Origin: Sinotaia quadrata
Taxonomy: Eukaryota > Mollusca > Gastropoda > Architaenioglossa > Viviparidae
DNA: 64,000 bases
Reading direction: 5' to 3'
Assembly (NCBI GenBank): GCA_028829895.1
Contig: CM054184.1
Location: forward strand, 28,159,701 to 28,223,700
The position numbers and the translations under genes were made by a program. Shown here piece by piece: positions 22,145-33,309 of this stretch (the first letter of the stretch is position 1; every line of letters starts with the position of its first letter). The notes under the pieces were generated by a model, which ran no database searches, was not told the origin of the DNA, and worked only from the letters and a program-made list of their open reading frames with translations.

Positions 22145-22690
22145 AGGGAGTGCATGTGAAGGTGTGCGTGCATTTGTGCATATGCAGATGTGCAAGTGTG
22201 TGCGTATTTATGCATATATAAGGTGTGTGTTTATGCCTATGTAGTGTGTGCGTTTATGCATAAGTAGTGTGAGTGTATCTCCATATGTAGAGGGTGTGTG
22301 TTTACGCGTATGTTAAGATGTGCATTTATACATATGTAGGTGTGTATGAGTTTGTGCACATGTAGGTGTACGTATGTATTTATGCAAGTGTAGGGTGTGG
22401 GTGTGTTTGTGGATATATATTTGTGCGTGTGTGTTTACGCTAAAATTGCCTGTGCTTATGCTATGCAGGGTATGTTTGTGTATACGTAGATGTGCCTGTT
22501 CGTATGTGTGTGTGCATATGTACATGTACGTGTTTGTACATATTTGTGTATATGTAGATGTGCGTGTGTGTGTGTGCGCGTGTGTGTGTGCATATGTAAG
22601 TATTTTTGTGTGTTTGTAAATATGTGGAGTGTGTGTTCGTGTATATGTAGATATACATGTGTGTGTGCGTGTGAAGGTGAGTGGAGTGGT
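22145..22690. repeat. TG-rich imperfect repeat
   Basis: Irregular GTGTGTG, CATATGTAGATG and TTTATGCATATG units. All frames here are Val/Cys- or His/Thr-rich shadows. Confidence 0.85.
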
Positions 22691-22909
22691 GGAGTCGTGT
22701 CGTACAGCAAGACGCTGGCGGCATGTAGACAGGCAAGAGATGACTTTCACTTTGCATGAAATCAAAGCGAAGCTGGAAGAGAAAAATGGCACAATGCTGT
22801 GGCTTTCGATTTGCGATTTGTTACACAAGACAGATGTCTGCTAATCGTGCAGTCGGTTTGATCTCTCTCAGTGCTTGTCAATGTGACCGATTATTTTCCA
22901 TGCATGTCA

Positions 22910-23460
22910 GACAATTGTACACACTGCGCCCAGCAATACGTACCTTTAACTCAGCAATGTGCAAGTGTACACTCAGTAATACATGGCCTACCTTTATACT
23001 CAGCAATACGTATAATTACACTCAGCTAGGAGCACATTTACACTAGCAATACATAGGCCTACTCTTACACTCACCAATACGTACAATTACACTCAGCAAT
23101 GTACACATTTACATTTACTCTCAGTAATACACTGGCCTACATTTACAATCAGCAGTATGTATATTTACACTCAGCAATACGTAGGCGCACATTTACACAC
23201 AGCATTGTACACATTTACACTAAGTAATACATAGGCCTACCTCTACACTCATCAATACCTACATTTACACTCAGAAATACGTACATTTAAAATAAGCAAT
23301 GTACACATTTACACTCTGCAATACGTAGGCCTACCTTTATACTCAGCAATACGTATATTTACACTTAGTACAAGATTTGCACTCACCAATACGTACCTTT
23401 CGTTCAGCAATACATATATATACTCAGCATTACTTTCCATTAAGCAGTATATCATTTACA
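22910..23460. repeat. Degenerate CACTCAGCAATACGTA repeat
   Basis: About 20 imperfect units of 22-40 bp with cores TTTACACTCAGCAATACGTA and ATAGGCCTAC. Confidence 0.85.
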
Positions 23461-23619
23461 ATTCTCCGACACTTCATATAGAACTTCCACACAATTCGTT
23501 AACACTTCTCCGATACTTCAGGTAGAATTTCCCCACAACTTCATAGCAGTTTCCTATCAATGCAATAGCATTTCCACAGGACTCAACAGCAATACTTTTA
23601 GACCTCGCTAACAATTCTC

Positions 23620-23800
23620 TGATTGGTCAATACATTTTCCCACAAGCAAACAGCAACTCTCCGACACTTCAAAATATTTCCTCACAAGCCAACAGGAACT
23701 TTCCGACACTTCAAAATATTTCCTCACAAGCCAACAGGAACTCTCCAACACTTCAAAATATTTCCTCACAAGCCAACAGGAGTACTTGCAAACTTCGCTA
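23620..23800. repeat. 42-bp minisatellite
   Basis: Four copies with core CTCACAAGCCAACAGGAACT, 42-bp period (e.g. 23661, 23703, 23745). Confidence 0.9.
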
Positions 23801-23814
23801 GCTATTCTCTGACA

Positions 23815-23980
23815 CCTTAATTGCAATTCCCCACAACTCAACAAGAAATCTTTAAAAAATATATAACAATTGCAATTCCCCACAACTCAACAAGAAATCT
23901 TTAAAAAAATATATATAACAATTGTAATTCCCCACAACTCAACAAGAAATCTTTAAAAAAATATATAACAATTGCAATAC
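23815..23980. repeat. About 51-bp tandem triplication
   Basis: Three copies of CAATTCCCCACAACTCAACA followed by AGAAATCTTTAAAAA and ATATATAACAATTG. Confidence 0.92.
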
Positions 23981-24039
23981 AACTGAATATCCCTCGTCCC
24001 ACAAGTATGTGGCAATTAACTGCCACGCAACTTTAGAAT

Positions 24040-24160
24040 AGTGTGACCCCAACGCCACCTAGTTAATGGTTATGATTATTATTATTTATTTAATCATCCA
24101 TAACTAATTACAAGTGATGAGAATCTTAACTTAGGTTATTAATAATCGTCCAGCAATCAA
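24040..24160 (-). mobile_element. Interspersed repeat family 2, copy 1 (fragment)
   Basis: The reverse complement of 24048-24150 aligns with 45390-45505: TTATTAATAA, GATTCTCATCACTTGTAATTA, ATGGATGATTAA and CATTAACTAGGTGGCGTTGG. The plus-strand end starts TGTGACCCCAACGCC, as does the reverse complement of the 45-kb copy (TGTGAGGCCAACGCC), suggesting a true element end. Confidence 0.6.
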
Positions 24161-24664
24161 GTACACATATAACAAATACAATTAAAAATGTTACTTGACA
24201 TCAATATTTCCATGAAACCATGTTCAAATAATTTTAATATCAATACAGTCTTTTGTCCTGACACGCAATTCAATAGATTAGTGTAAATACAAATCACAGG
24301 ATAGTTTTTATTAGAAACTTGAAGATTCAGATAAATCAAGGAAAGTTTCTTTTTCCTGTAACATAATCAGGAAACAAATGTTAAGTTTCCAGTTTATTCA
24401 TTTTTAACTCCATACTTTCTTCATTCAACTTACAGTTTCCTGCAACATGCTACATGCACACAACATAATAAATACAGTATAATAGTTTATGAACAGGTTC
24501 CCTAGAAACAATGACAAGTGTTTAACATACTACACATAAGCATCTTAGTTCACAATTTGTAAAAGTAATAGTGAGTCTATTCACATAATACATCTCTATG
24601 TAAAACACAACTATAACATATCAATAGCAAAAATGCACAAGATATTTCTAAGTCCATTCTCTCT

Positions 24665-25015
24665 CAATCATTCGGTTAACTCGCCTTTCATGACTGGACT
24701 TCTTGCCACACTAAATTAAAGTGATTAGACAATAGAATACTCTACAGAAGGTAAGCTTTTAATCTCAGCCCATTGGCTGGTCTTTTCCTGTAAATCTTAA
24801 CCATTGGATAATAAAACTACTCATCCAGTTGGAAGTAGTTTGGAATGCAATTTCTAGCATATTTTCAACTCGAGTTGTTTACTCCAACTTTGACACTTAC
24901 AAAAATACCATCACAAGGAGTCCCCAAGGTCGGGTCACTTTGACAATTTAACAATTTATAAAAATGCCAAGTCTAGAAATAGGGATAGGCAAATTTACTC
25001 ACAAATAGTTTCCTC
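24665..25015 (+). mobile_element. Interspersed repeat family 3, copy 1
   Basis: Aligns with 58330-58640 in the same orientation. Shared blocks are CAACTCATCCAGTTGGAA-like, CCAACTTTGACACTTACAAA, CCAAGGT and ATAGGGATAGG followed by AAATTTACTC. No coding content, class unknown. Confidence 0.7.
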
Positions 25016-25088
25016 ACAGCTCAGTAGTAATTCTTTTTTTTATTCTTTTTATTTTTTAGTTATTTACTTGATTGTCCTTTTATTTCAG

Positions 25089-27882
25089 CAATAAGTGGTT
25101 CTTTATGATAGTCTGTAAATATTTTTTGAGAATGTTTAGAAGCTTGTATATATTACAATCCTGTCTTAGATGACGTCACGAAGATACGAAAGCCGCCATG
25201 GACGTAGTGTGTGTTTTCTGGTGATTCTCTCCCTTGTGGCGTCTTTTCCTCAGATCTTGGCATTTACAACCGAAAGTCGGGAAAGTGGAGACAACAAGCA
25301 CTCTATTGAGCGCAGAAATGCAAACGACTTGGAGGTACGTAGACCGCAATGCTTGCGTAATATATCTGTTTAAGGTGTAAGTTACAGTTTTCAGGAGAAA
25401 ATAACAAGTTTATTTGTCCAGAACATCGTATATCAGAATAGCAATGCAGACGTCCTGCTTATGTGTCAAAAGAAATAACTTAATGTGGGTATCATGAAGA
25501 ATAAATGTTTAGGGATGTTCAAACCTAACTGCAAAAACACGTCATATAGGGCAGATGTTCTTTAGGTTCTTACTTCGCTGTACAAATACGTAAGTTTTGG
25601 TAGATGTTCTTAGAGGTTTGTAGCTAATTGTACAAATACGTGTACATAATTTAAAGTTCATATCTCTTGAGGTTCTTATCTAACTTAAGAAGTGAATTAC
25701 TTTCACTTTCACTATAGTAAAAGTAATATAATGTAGAAGTCACTGAAGGTTTCTGCATTACATGTGAAATAAATAAAACTGTATCAACGTCATTTAAGGT
25801 TTAATATAAGTCAATTCTTTTTATTTTTTAAATTCATACAAACTATCTGAGAAACTATACCAAGTAGTCGTCACTTAAAGGTTCTTGCACTACCAGTGAA
25901 ACAAATAATTTGTAAAGTCGTCACTAAAGGTTCTTGCACTACCTGTGAAACAAATAATTTTGTGTAGTCGTCCCTTGAGATTTCCTGCGCCACTTTTCAA
26001 AATAAATAACATAGTGTAGTCAACTCTTGAGACTTCCATACGTATGAAAATAAATAATATAGTGTAGTCAACTCTTGAGACTTCCATATGTATTAAAATA
26101 AATAATATAGTGTAGTCAACACTTGAGACTTCCATATGTATCAAAATAAATAATATAGTGTAGTCAACTCTTGAGACTTCCATATGTATCAAAATAAAAA
26201 CTAGTATTCCGAAAAATTCTGATCGTGCCATATCAATTGATTCTGTAATTGTTCATATCGATTGATGTTGTAACTGGTTATATCGATTGATGTTGTAACT
26301 GGTTATATCGATTGATGCTGTAACTGGTTATATCGATTGATGTTGTAACTGGTCATATCGATTGATGTTGTAACTGGTCATATCGATTGACGACGTTACT
26401 GTTCATAACAATTGATGCTGCAATAGGTTATATTGATTGACACTCTAAATGATGAGAACAAGACTCACTATGATGATAAGAATAAGACTCATTGCGACTG
26501 ATGAGAACGAGACTCATTTTAACTGTTGATAACAAAACTCACTATGACTGATGAGAACAAGACTCATTGTAAAAATTAAGAACGAGGATAACTGTAATTA
26601 TGAGAACAAGACTCTGTGACTGATGAGAACAATATTCAATGTGACTGATGATTGTTTTATGGCGAGTAAACACGAGAACACCAATTTCCAGCTTTCGCAG
26701 CCAACTTGTAGAAATGTTGCTCAGTAGTTTAAGTTTTTATTTTTAACAATAAGTCATAACATGTTTTAAGTACAATATAATGTGGTATGTAATTATTTTT
26801 ATTTCAGTCTACGCTAACATTATTTTTAACAATAAGTCACAACATGTTTTAAGTACCATATAATGTGGTATGTAATTATTCTTATTTCAGTCTACGCTAA
26901 CATTATTTTTAACAATAAGTCACAACATGTTTTAAGTACCATATAATGTGGTATGTAATTATTCTTATTTCAGTCTACGCTAACATTATTTTTAACAATA
27001 AGTCACAACATGTTTTAAGTACCATATAATGTGGTATGTAATTATTCTTATTTCAGTCTACGCTAACATTATTTTTAACAATAAGTCACAACATGTTTTA
27101 AGTACCATATAATGTGGTATGTAATTATTCTTATTTCAGTCTACGCTAACATTATTTTTAACAATAAGTCACAACATGTTTTAAGTACCATATAATGTGG
27201 TATGTAATTATTCTTATTTCAGTCTACGCTAACATTGCCTTTAGTAGATGAGTCCGATGACGATGACCTGTCTGACATGGAAAATGCTCAGAAAGTGAAC
27301 TCAGTCGACACTGACAGAATCATGACTCTGCTTCATAAAATCGTCACCGCCTTGCATATTGAACGCAACAGGCACCGACGCATGCAGGAAGTGCCGAAAT
27401 CAGCCAAGCGAATCCCCCAAAGCAGGTTCGTGCGAATAGGACGCAAGTCTCTCACAGCCGTAGGCAGACCGACTTCTCCGGACACCATCGACTACGATAA
27501 TCTGTCTGATGAAACGGTCGTCCCGACAGACACAGACGATAGCAGCAAAGATAGTCTGTCGGAAGAGAATGATTTTCCAGATAATCAGGACATAACAGAC
27601 GAGGAGGACATTGCATATCCGGAAAAGCGAGCGCGATACTTTCCTCGTAGTCGCTTCGTGCGGATCGGTCGCCGGGTTAAGCGAACAGCCGGAAGAATAA
27701 GAGAACTGGAAAACATTCTCAGTCGTGTTCGACGATCGTACGTTATGATTGGCAAAATGCCAGCATCGGTTTTCTTACAGAGGGACGAAGGCGTTGGGGA
27801 CGAGGATGGTCTGCGCAGAATGCGGTCACCGGGTTACCAGCTAACCACGTCGGCCATTATCCGGGCGGGCAAGCGTTCGTGA
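25089..27882 (+). CDS. FVRIamide-type (FxRIamide-like) neuropeptide precursor, whole gene
   Basis: Secreted prepropeptide of 274 aa encoded by two coding exons (ATG 25170 to 25334; 27223 to stop 27880-27882), joined in phase 0 with donor GAG|GTACGT and acceptor TTATTTCAG. The signal peptide has a hydrophobic core at residues 14-31. Dibasic sites frame amidated peptides: KR(117-118) IPQSRFVRI G RK; KR(190-191) ARYFPRSRFVRI G RR; RR(225-226) SYVMI G K; and RMR SPGYQLTTSAIIRA G KR at the extreme C-terminus (residues 257-273). Acidic spacers (e.g. 64-74, 158-189) are typical of neuropeptide precursors. The repeated SRFVRI-amide identifies it as FVRI-amide-like, a family reported in molluscs and annelids and presumed to act on GPCRs. 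The family name is moderately sure and the precursor nature very sure. The 5' UTR may start at acceptor 25088|25089 (TTTTATTTCAG) or further upstream. Confidence 0.87.
25170..25334 (+). CDS. Neuropeptide precursor exon with signal peptide
   Basis: Residues 1-55. A basic N-terminus (MTSRRYESRHGR) precedes the hydrophobic core VCFLVILSLVASF, with probable cleavage after ILA (residue 31). The exon ends NDLE at donor GAG|GTACGT. Acceptor candidates upstream are CCTTTTATTTCAG (ending 25088), giving an 81-nt 5' UTR segment, or CTTAG ending 25169. Confidence 0.87.
25340..25870. other. Neuropeptide gene intron, 5' part
   Basis: AT-rich, with loosely similar TTTAGGTTCTTAC / AGAGGTTTGTAGC segments suggesting a decayed repeat near 25555-25680. 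Confidence 0.5.
25875..26215. repeat. 48-bp minisatellite in the neuropeptide intron
   Basis: About seven copies; the last four are near-identical with core TGTAGTCAACTCTTGAGACT. The minus-strand frame is open because 48 is a multiple of three (HMEVSRVDYTILF). Confidence 0.92.
26225..26440. repeat. 25-bp minisatellite in the neuropeptide intron
   Basis: Eight copies of ATATCGATTGATGTTGTAAC plus TGGTT. Confidence 0.93.
26440..26660. repeat. About 25-bp degenerate minisatellite in the neuropeptide intron
   Basis: Eight or nine copies of GATGAGAACAAGACTCA with TGTGACT spacers. Confidence 0.88.
26729..27236 (+). repeat. 83-bp array of six tandem copies of the neuropeptide 3' splice site
   Basis: The AG of TTATTTCAG ends at 26807, 26890, 26973, 27056, 27139 and 27222, an exact 83-bp period. 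Each unit contains the polypyrimidine-AG and the first 14 bases of the exon (TCTACGCTAACATT). Only the last copy continues into the coding exon. In the others the exon start runs into TATTTTTAACAATAAGTC and hits an in-frame TAA. Copies 2-6 are essentially identical; copy 1 is slightly diverged. Confidence 0.97.
27223..27882 (+). CDS. Neuropeptide precursor exon with FVRIamide peptides
   Basis: Residues 56-274, starting STLTLPLVDESDDDD after the sixth tandem copy of the acceptor. Two FVRIG copies occur (residues 124-128 and 200-204), both preceded by SR and followed by a basic pair. SYVMIGK at 227-233 and IIRAGKRS at the end add two further amidation signals. GC content is visibly higher than in the surroundings, as expected for real coding sequence in AT-rich DNA. 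Confidence 0.9.
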   Translation, partial: STLTLPLVDESDDDDLSDMENAQKVNSVDTDRIMTLLHKIVTALHIERNRHRRMQEVPKSAKRIPQSRFVRIGRKSLTAVGRPTSPDTIDYDNLSDETVVPTDTDDSSKDSLSEENDFPDNQDITDEEDIAYPEKRARYFPRSRFVRIGRRVKRTAGRIRELENILSRVRRSYVMIGKMPASVFLQRDEGVGDEDGLRRMRSPGYQLTTSAIIRAGKRS

Positions 27883-27948
27883 ACGCAGTAATGATTGTAG
27901 CTCGAACACTTTTAGTTTTGTTTTAAAGGAAGGGACATAACCACAGTA

Positions 27949-27954
27949 ATTAAA
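27949..27954 (+). terminator. Candidate polyadenylation signal
   Basis: ATTAAA 67 bases after the neuropeptide stop codon. It is a known variant of AATAAA, and no canonical AATAAA is closer. Confidence 0.35.
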
Positions 27955-28079
27955 TTACCACCACCATCTCTACTCTTCTCATCCACCATTTCTTCTTCCT
28001 TCTTTTCTTCCTCAGCATTATTTTTGTCTTCTCATCCAAAGAAGTTACCTTGCTAAATGTGTCACATACATTGCTTGCA

Positions 28080-28400
28080 CGACCGTCACCAAAACATGCG
28101 TATAATTACGTACTGTCAAACATGCGTATAATTACGTCACTATCAAATATGTATGTAATCCTGTCACTCTAAAAGATGCTCATAATCCCGTCACAACATT
28201 CATATAATCTCGTCACTGTAAAACATTCACATAATCTCGTCAGTCTAAATGTAAAGCATGCGTATAATTCCATCACTGTAAACGTACATGTAAACGCGTC
28301 TCTGTAAAATTTGAATGTACGCCGATCACTGTAAAACATACACAATTCTCGTCACTGTAAAATATGCACGCGTCCTCATCACAGTAAAACGTGTACCTAA
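28080..28400. repeat. Degenerate minisatellite
   Basis: About ten units of 25-35 bp with cores AAACATGCGTATAATTACGT and CGTCACTGTAAAA. Confidence 0.8.
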
Positions 28401-28404
28401 ACTC

Positions 28405-28665
28405 TAGTTGTTAGCACATGACACTTTATAGATTCACTGTATCAAGAGTATCTATAATCCTCCCTAATCTTGCACGTGTTAACAATTTATATTGCATACA
28501 CAACACTATAGATTCACTGTATCAAGAGTATTTATAATCCTCCCTAATCTTGCATGTGTAAACAATTTATATTGCACACACGACACTTTAGATTAAGAGT
28601 ATCTATACCCCCCCCCATTCTTGCACGTGCAAACAATTTATATTATACGCGACATATAGAGCTCT
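28405..28665. repeat. About 80-bp tandem triplication
   Basis: Three copies containing AAGAGTATCTATAATCCTCC and AACAATTTATATTGCA. The third is shortened and has a run of nine C. Confidence 0.92.
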
Positions 28666-28899
28666 GTAACCATTAGAAATGATCAGTTACTGAAGTAATT
28701 TTACTTTTACCAAGTGCGACTAAGAGATTTCGGTTACTAAGTGACTGTGTTGATACACAATGCTGAAATGGTTTAACTATTACCACTGGTAGCTAGTAAG
28801 GATCTTCAGCTATTAGATGATTGCTCAAGTAATGACCCCTAATAATAATAATGTAAAATCTGTAATAGAATTAATTACTGCAAATAATGAAATTCATTT

Positions 28900-29215
28900 C
28901 GACGTTAATGAAGGAACTATAAGCCATTTTGACAGTAATGGAAGAACGAAAAGTCATTCTGACGTTAATGATACAACCAAAAGTCATTCTGACGTTAATG
29001 ATACAACCAAAAGTCATTCTGACATTAATGATAGAAACAAAAGTCATTCTGATATTAATGATACACAACCAAAAGTCATTCTGACAATGATAGAACTAAA
29101 AGTCATTCTGACATTAATGTTACAACTAAAAGTTATTCTGAAATTATGATACAACTAAAAGTCATTTTGAAATTAATGATTTAACCAAAAGTGATTTTGG
29201 CATTAATGAAAGAAG
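28900..29215. repeat. 30-bp minisatellite
   Basis: Ten copies of AAAAGTCATTCTGACGTTAA plus TGATACAACC. The period divisible by three leaves open frames on both strands. Confidence 0.93.
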
Positions 29216-30045
29216 CGCAAATAAATAATTCCGACGTTTTGAAAAGAACTGGACAGTCAATTATTCCGAATATTATTATTTATGTTTGAAAGAATTAAAT
29301 GTAAGTTACAAATGCATTGAAAACAACACCACAATTACATGCTTGTTTCAGGATCCAGACACCCATTCTGTGCAAAGCTGAATATTTCAATATTTCATTT
29401 GTGTGCAAATGAATTTCTCTTTAATCCAACTTCTCCGAACTTACGATAAAGACTGCAAGCTATGAAAATACTTTGCCTGACGAAAGATTATTTGAAAACA
29501 AATCAAAATATCTTTGTATGAATACAACATGCACTTGTCGAGAATTAAATAAATCAATTATATGGGGACAATATGTTTTAACGGAAATTAAATATAATAC
29601 TTAAGGTTACAATATGTCTTGGCTGGAATTAAATATGTCATTTGTATGGATCGTGACGGGAATTTAACATTTCACTTGTATGGGTAAAGCATGTCTTCAC
29701 GAGAATTTAAACAAGTCACTTAAATGGGTAAAACACGCAATCTACATTAATTTGCAAGTTGCCCATTTCTTACGGTCAAATGTACACATGCATTTATATT
29801 ATGTATATGATATGTGCAATTAATTATGTCATTTACTTACCATTCATAAAATCAATATGTACATTGTATGCTGATTACGGTTACGCACAAATGTAAAGCA
29901 TTTTTTCGACTCCATTATTTACAAAATTAATGACTTACTATCATTATTAACAAACGTAATGACTCCTCATTTTGCATTATACAGAAGTGTAGTTACTTTT
30001 CCTTTCATTATCGATCCAGTTAGACTACTTATTATACCGTACTCA
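29216..30045. other. AT-rich, weakly repetitive
   Basis: Loose repeats of GAATTAAATA and TTGTATGG (29530-29720) suggest an eroded array. Otherwise nothing recognised. Confidence 0.45.
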
Positions 30046-30049
30046 AATC

Positions 30050-30500
30050 TAATGAAGTCTCATTACTATTAAGCGTTAATATTAAGACTTTGTTAGCAGT
30101 GCAACACAAATCTAATTAAAATACTATTAAGCGTTAATATTAAGACTTTGTTAGCAGTGCAACACAAATCTAATTAAAATACTATTAAGCGTTAATATTA
30201 AGACTTTGTTAGCAGTGCAACCCAAATCTAATTAAAATACTATTAAGCGTTAATATTAAGACTTTGTTATCAGTGCAACACAAATCTAATTAAAATACTA
30301 TTAAGCGTTAATATTAAGACTTTGTTAGCAATGCAACACAAATCTAATTAAAATACTATTAAGCGTTAATATTAAGACTTTTTAGCAGTGCAACACAAAT
30401 CTAATTAAAGTACTAGCGTTAATGTTAAGACTTTGTTAGCAGTGCAACACAAATCTAATGAAATATTAAGACTTTGTTAGCAGTACAACACAAAATCACT
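30050..30500. repeat. 58-bp minisatellite
   Basis: About eight copies, starts at 30073 + 58n, core GCGTTAATATTAAGACTTTG. The last two copies carry internal deletions. Confidence 0.95.
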
Positions 30501-30784
30501 GCAATGTTTGCTGAGACTGTTGTAAACTAAATGTAATGTCAGATATTTTAATCAGAGCACTCATGAACTTTAGGAAGATTATTTTATTTTTAAAGTTATG
30601 GCCTTTGTTTCTCTGGAAAACCATATACTTTAGTCTAAAGTAATTACATGGTCAGTGCATCTTGAAGATGAGGCATTTTAACCCAGATATTGATGTTATC
30701 AAGTAAAATGAATTTAATATGTTTAGCTGGTCATTAAATTTTGTATGTTTATTGCAAACTCTAATGGAATGTTGCTTCTAATAT

Positions 30785-31050
30785 CATGTAGACAAATCTT
30801 GGAGTGTGGACTCTAACACCATGTAGGTAAATCTTGTGGACTTTAACACCATACTGTTAAATCTTGAAGTGAGGACTCTAACTCAAATAGATAAATATTG
30901 GAGTGTGGAGTCTAACAGCAACGTAGATAAATTTTAGAGTGTGGGGTCTAACAATATGTAGAGGAATCTTAGAGTGTGGAGTCTAACAATATGTAGAGAA
31001 ATCTTGGAGTGTAGAGTCTAAATATGTAGAGAAATCTTGGAGTGTGGAAC
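30785..31050. repeat. About 33-bp degenerate minisatellite
   Basis: Eight units with AATCTTGGAGTGTGGA and CTAACA.ATGTAGA. 30500-30785 holds nothing recognised. Confidence 0.85.
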
Positions 31051-31119
31051 AGAACGAACGTAAAAAGAAACGGAACACAAATGAGGGATGCATAAATCAA
31101 AATTAAAATCGGAAGCAAG

Positions 31120-31250
31120 ACAGAAAGAAAAATAACAGGAAAAATTAACAAGATGCAATTAACGACAGCAGTGGAAATAGAGACATAAAGAAAAATAACA
31201 GGAAAAATTAACAAGATGCAATTAACGACAGCAGTGGAAATAGAGATAAA
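31120..31250. repeat. About 64-bp tandem duplication
   Basis: Two near-identical copies containing GGAAAAATTAACAAGATGCA and CGACAGCAGTGGAAATAGAG. Confidence 0.93.
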
Positions 31251-31419
31251 ATGTCGATCGTACACATTTATTTATTTTATTCCAGTTACGACAAATATCT
31301 TGCATCTTTTGCTTTTATGATAAATATTTGCGACTATCAGTTTGACGTAAAATATTTTGTATTTTTATTTTTATTTTTTTAGTATTACTTGTAACTGTAT
31401 CAATACCACGTTCTTACTA

Positions 31420-32005
31420 TGACTTGTGTAAATGTTTAAAATCTTTGTATTGCGAGAGTCAGTCTTGTGTCAATGTTTAAAATCTTTGGATTGTGAGAGT
31501 CAGTCTTGTGTCAATGTTTAAAATCTTTGTATTGCGAGAGTCAGTCTTGTGTCAATGTTTAAAATCTTTGTATTGTGAGAGTCAGTCTAGTGTCAATGTT
31601 TAAAATCTTTGGATTGTGAGAGTCAGTCTTGTGTCAATGTTTAAAATCTTTGTATTGCGAGAGTCAGTCTTGTGTCAATGTTTAAAATCTTTGTATTGCG
31701 AGAGTCAGTCTTGTGTCAATGTTTAAAATCTTTGTATTGCGAGAGTCAGTCTTGTGTCAATGTTTAAAATCTTTGTATTGCGAGAGTCAGTCTTGTGTCA
31801 ATGTTTAAAATCTTTGTATTGCGAGAGTCAGTCTTGTGTCAATGTTTAAAATCTTTGTATTGCGAGAGTCAGTCTTGTGTCAATGTTTAAAATCTTTGTA
31901 TTGCGAGAGTTAGTCTTGTGTCAATGTTTAAAATCTTTGTATTGCGAGAGTCAGTCTTGTGTCAATGTTTAAAATCTCTGGATTGTGAGAGTCAATGTTT
32001 GCGGG
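31420..32005. repeat. 41-bp minisatellite
   Basis: About 14 highly homogeneous copies of GTGTCAATGTTTAAAATCTT plus TGTATTGCGAGAGTCAGTCTT; variants are TTGGATTGTG and TCTAGTG. Confidence 0.97.
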
Positions 32006-32059
32006 CGATATTTCAAAATTTTTGGATTCTGAAAGAAAATATTTGTGGTAAATGTCTAA

Positions 32060-32255
32060 GCGATTTTGTTGTAAGTGAACACTTACAATACTCGTCCTAA
32101 TCTTTGTTTTTGTTGTAAGCGAACACTTGCAATACTTGGATATAATCTTTGTTTTTGTTGTAAGCGAACTCTTGCAATACTTGCAAATAATCTTTGTTTT
32201 TGTTGTAAGCGAACTCTTGCAATACTTGCAAATAATCTTTGTTTTTCGTGAGTAA
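32060..32255. repeat. About 45-bp minisatellite
   Basis: Four copies of TTGTTGTAAGCGAACTCTTG plus CAATACTTGCAAATAATC. Confidence 0.93.
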
Positions 32256-32259
32256 ATAC

Positions 32260-32730
32260 TAATAGTAAATATCTTAAACACGTGTATATTAATATTACTT
32301 TTCAAATTATATTTTAAAAAGTAAATTTTTAAATTTGTTTTATTCTGGAAACAAATATTTTAAAAGATAATGCTTAAGACACATCTCTATAGAGACCTAT
32401 GTATTCCAAAAGTACATCCGGGCATGAAAGACATTCCTGTCTCTTTTGGTGTTTTAAACTATAATCTTGTGTGGACTTATTATCGTCTGCTTGCTTTAGC
32501 AGCCTGCTGACTATAATACGTCATTCGAAGTGGCTTGTGTGCGAAATACGAGTTCTTAATAAACTTAATTAATTCATGTGTGAAAGGGTTTAATTGTTTA
32601 TTTATGTAATAAAGATTTTTATCAATAATATTTATTTACATACGCATTAATAATTATGTTCTCCAATTATTAATAAACAACCGCCCTCGAACGGAGGGAG
32701 GGGGGTTGTCTTCGTCGGTCTGGAATGACT
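32260..32730. other. AT-rich, nothing recognised
   Basis: Unique sequence with no frame, tRNA or clear element. Confidence 0.4.
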
Positions 32731-32734
32731 AAGT

Positions 32735-33215
32735 CAAGCCATGGAAATGTAATGTCGAATTACCTCCCTTCCCATGTGTTACTTGTCCGAAGTAAAGGCA
32801 CTAGCTGAACTATCACGTCAGTTATTAAGTCCTTCTACTTCCGCCCAACACATAACTTTGATTCCAGCAACAAGGGACCTATCCTAAAAATGTTCGTGAC
32901 CATCTTGTCATCAGTTATTACATCATTGGCAGCCCCCATCCCTGTTATCCCTGCACATTTACCTACCTTTAAGAAATTAACGAGAGTGGACAGGTAAAAT
33001 TCAACAAATTTATTAAAGACTACAATAATAAACAAGAATAAATTTAAGGTTTACAATAATCTCATCAATCACAAAAAGCGATGCACAGAGATCGCAGATC
33101 TCTCAAACGCTTACAGCAATAAGCTTACTCAATTAGAAAATACATCATTAATTAATTCCATAGAACAGAGATTGCAGATCTGTCGAATGTCCACATCTGT
33201 CTGTCTTATCTGTGA
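32735..33215 (-). mobile_element. Interspersed repeat family 1, copy A
   Basis: Aligns with the reverse complement of about 39960-40360. Shared blocks, read on the plus strand here: GTCAAGCC, GTGTTACTTGTCCGAAG, CTAGCTGAACTAT, GGACCTATCCTAA, ACGAGAGTGGACAGG and GCAGATCTCTCAAA. On the minus strand AATAAATTTG is followed downstream by GGATGGGGGCT, so it may be an LTR 3' end plus leader. This class assignment is inference. Confidence 0.65.
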
Positions 33216-33309
33216 GGAATCGTTTCCTCTGGGGGCTCATAGAAGTTACCGGAAGTAACGTCCTCAACTGTTGTCCCATCATCGATATTCGTATTTATGG
33301 GAGGTGCCA

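Noticed and set aside
22313..22844. Overlapping His/Thr- or Val/Cys-rich frames on both strands
   Set aside because: Products of the TG-rich tract. The plus-strand tail to 22844 (MTFTLHEIKAKLEEKNG) looks protein-like but has no recognised family or clear splice context.
31420..32005. Regular 41-bp repeats that look array-like, as in CRISPR
   Set aside because: Units abut without unique spacers and the context is a eukaryotic genome; this is a minisatellite. The same applies to the other arrays.
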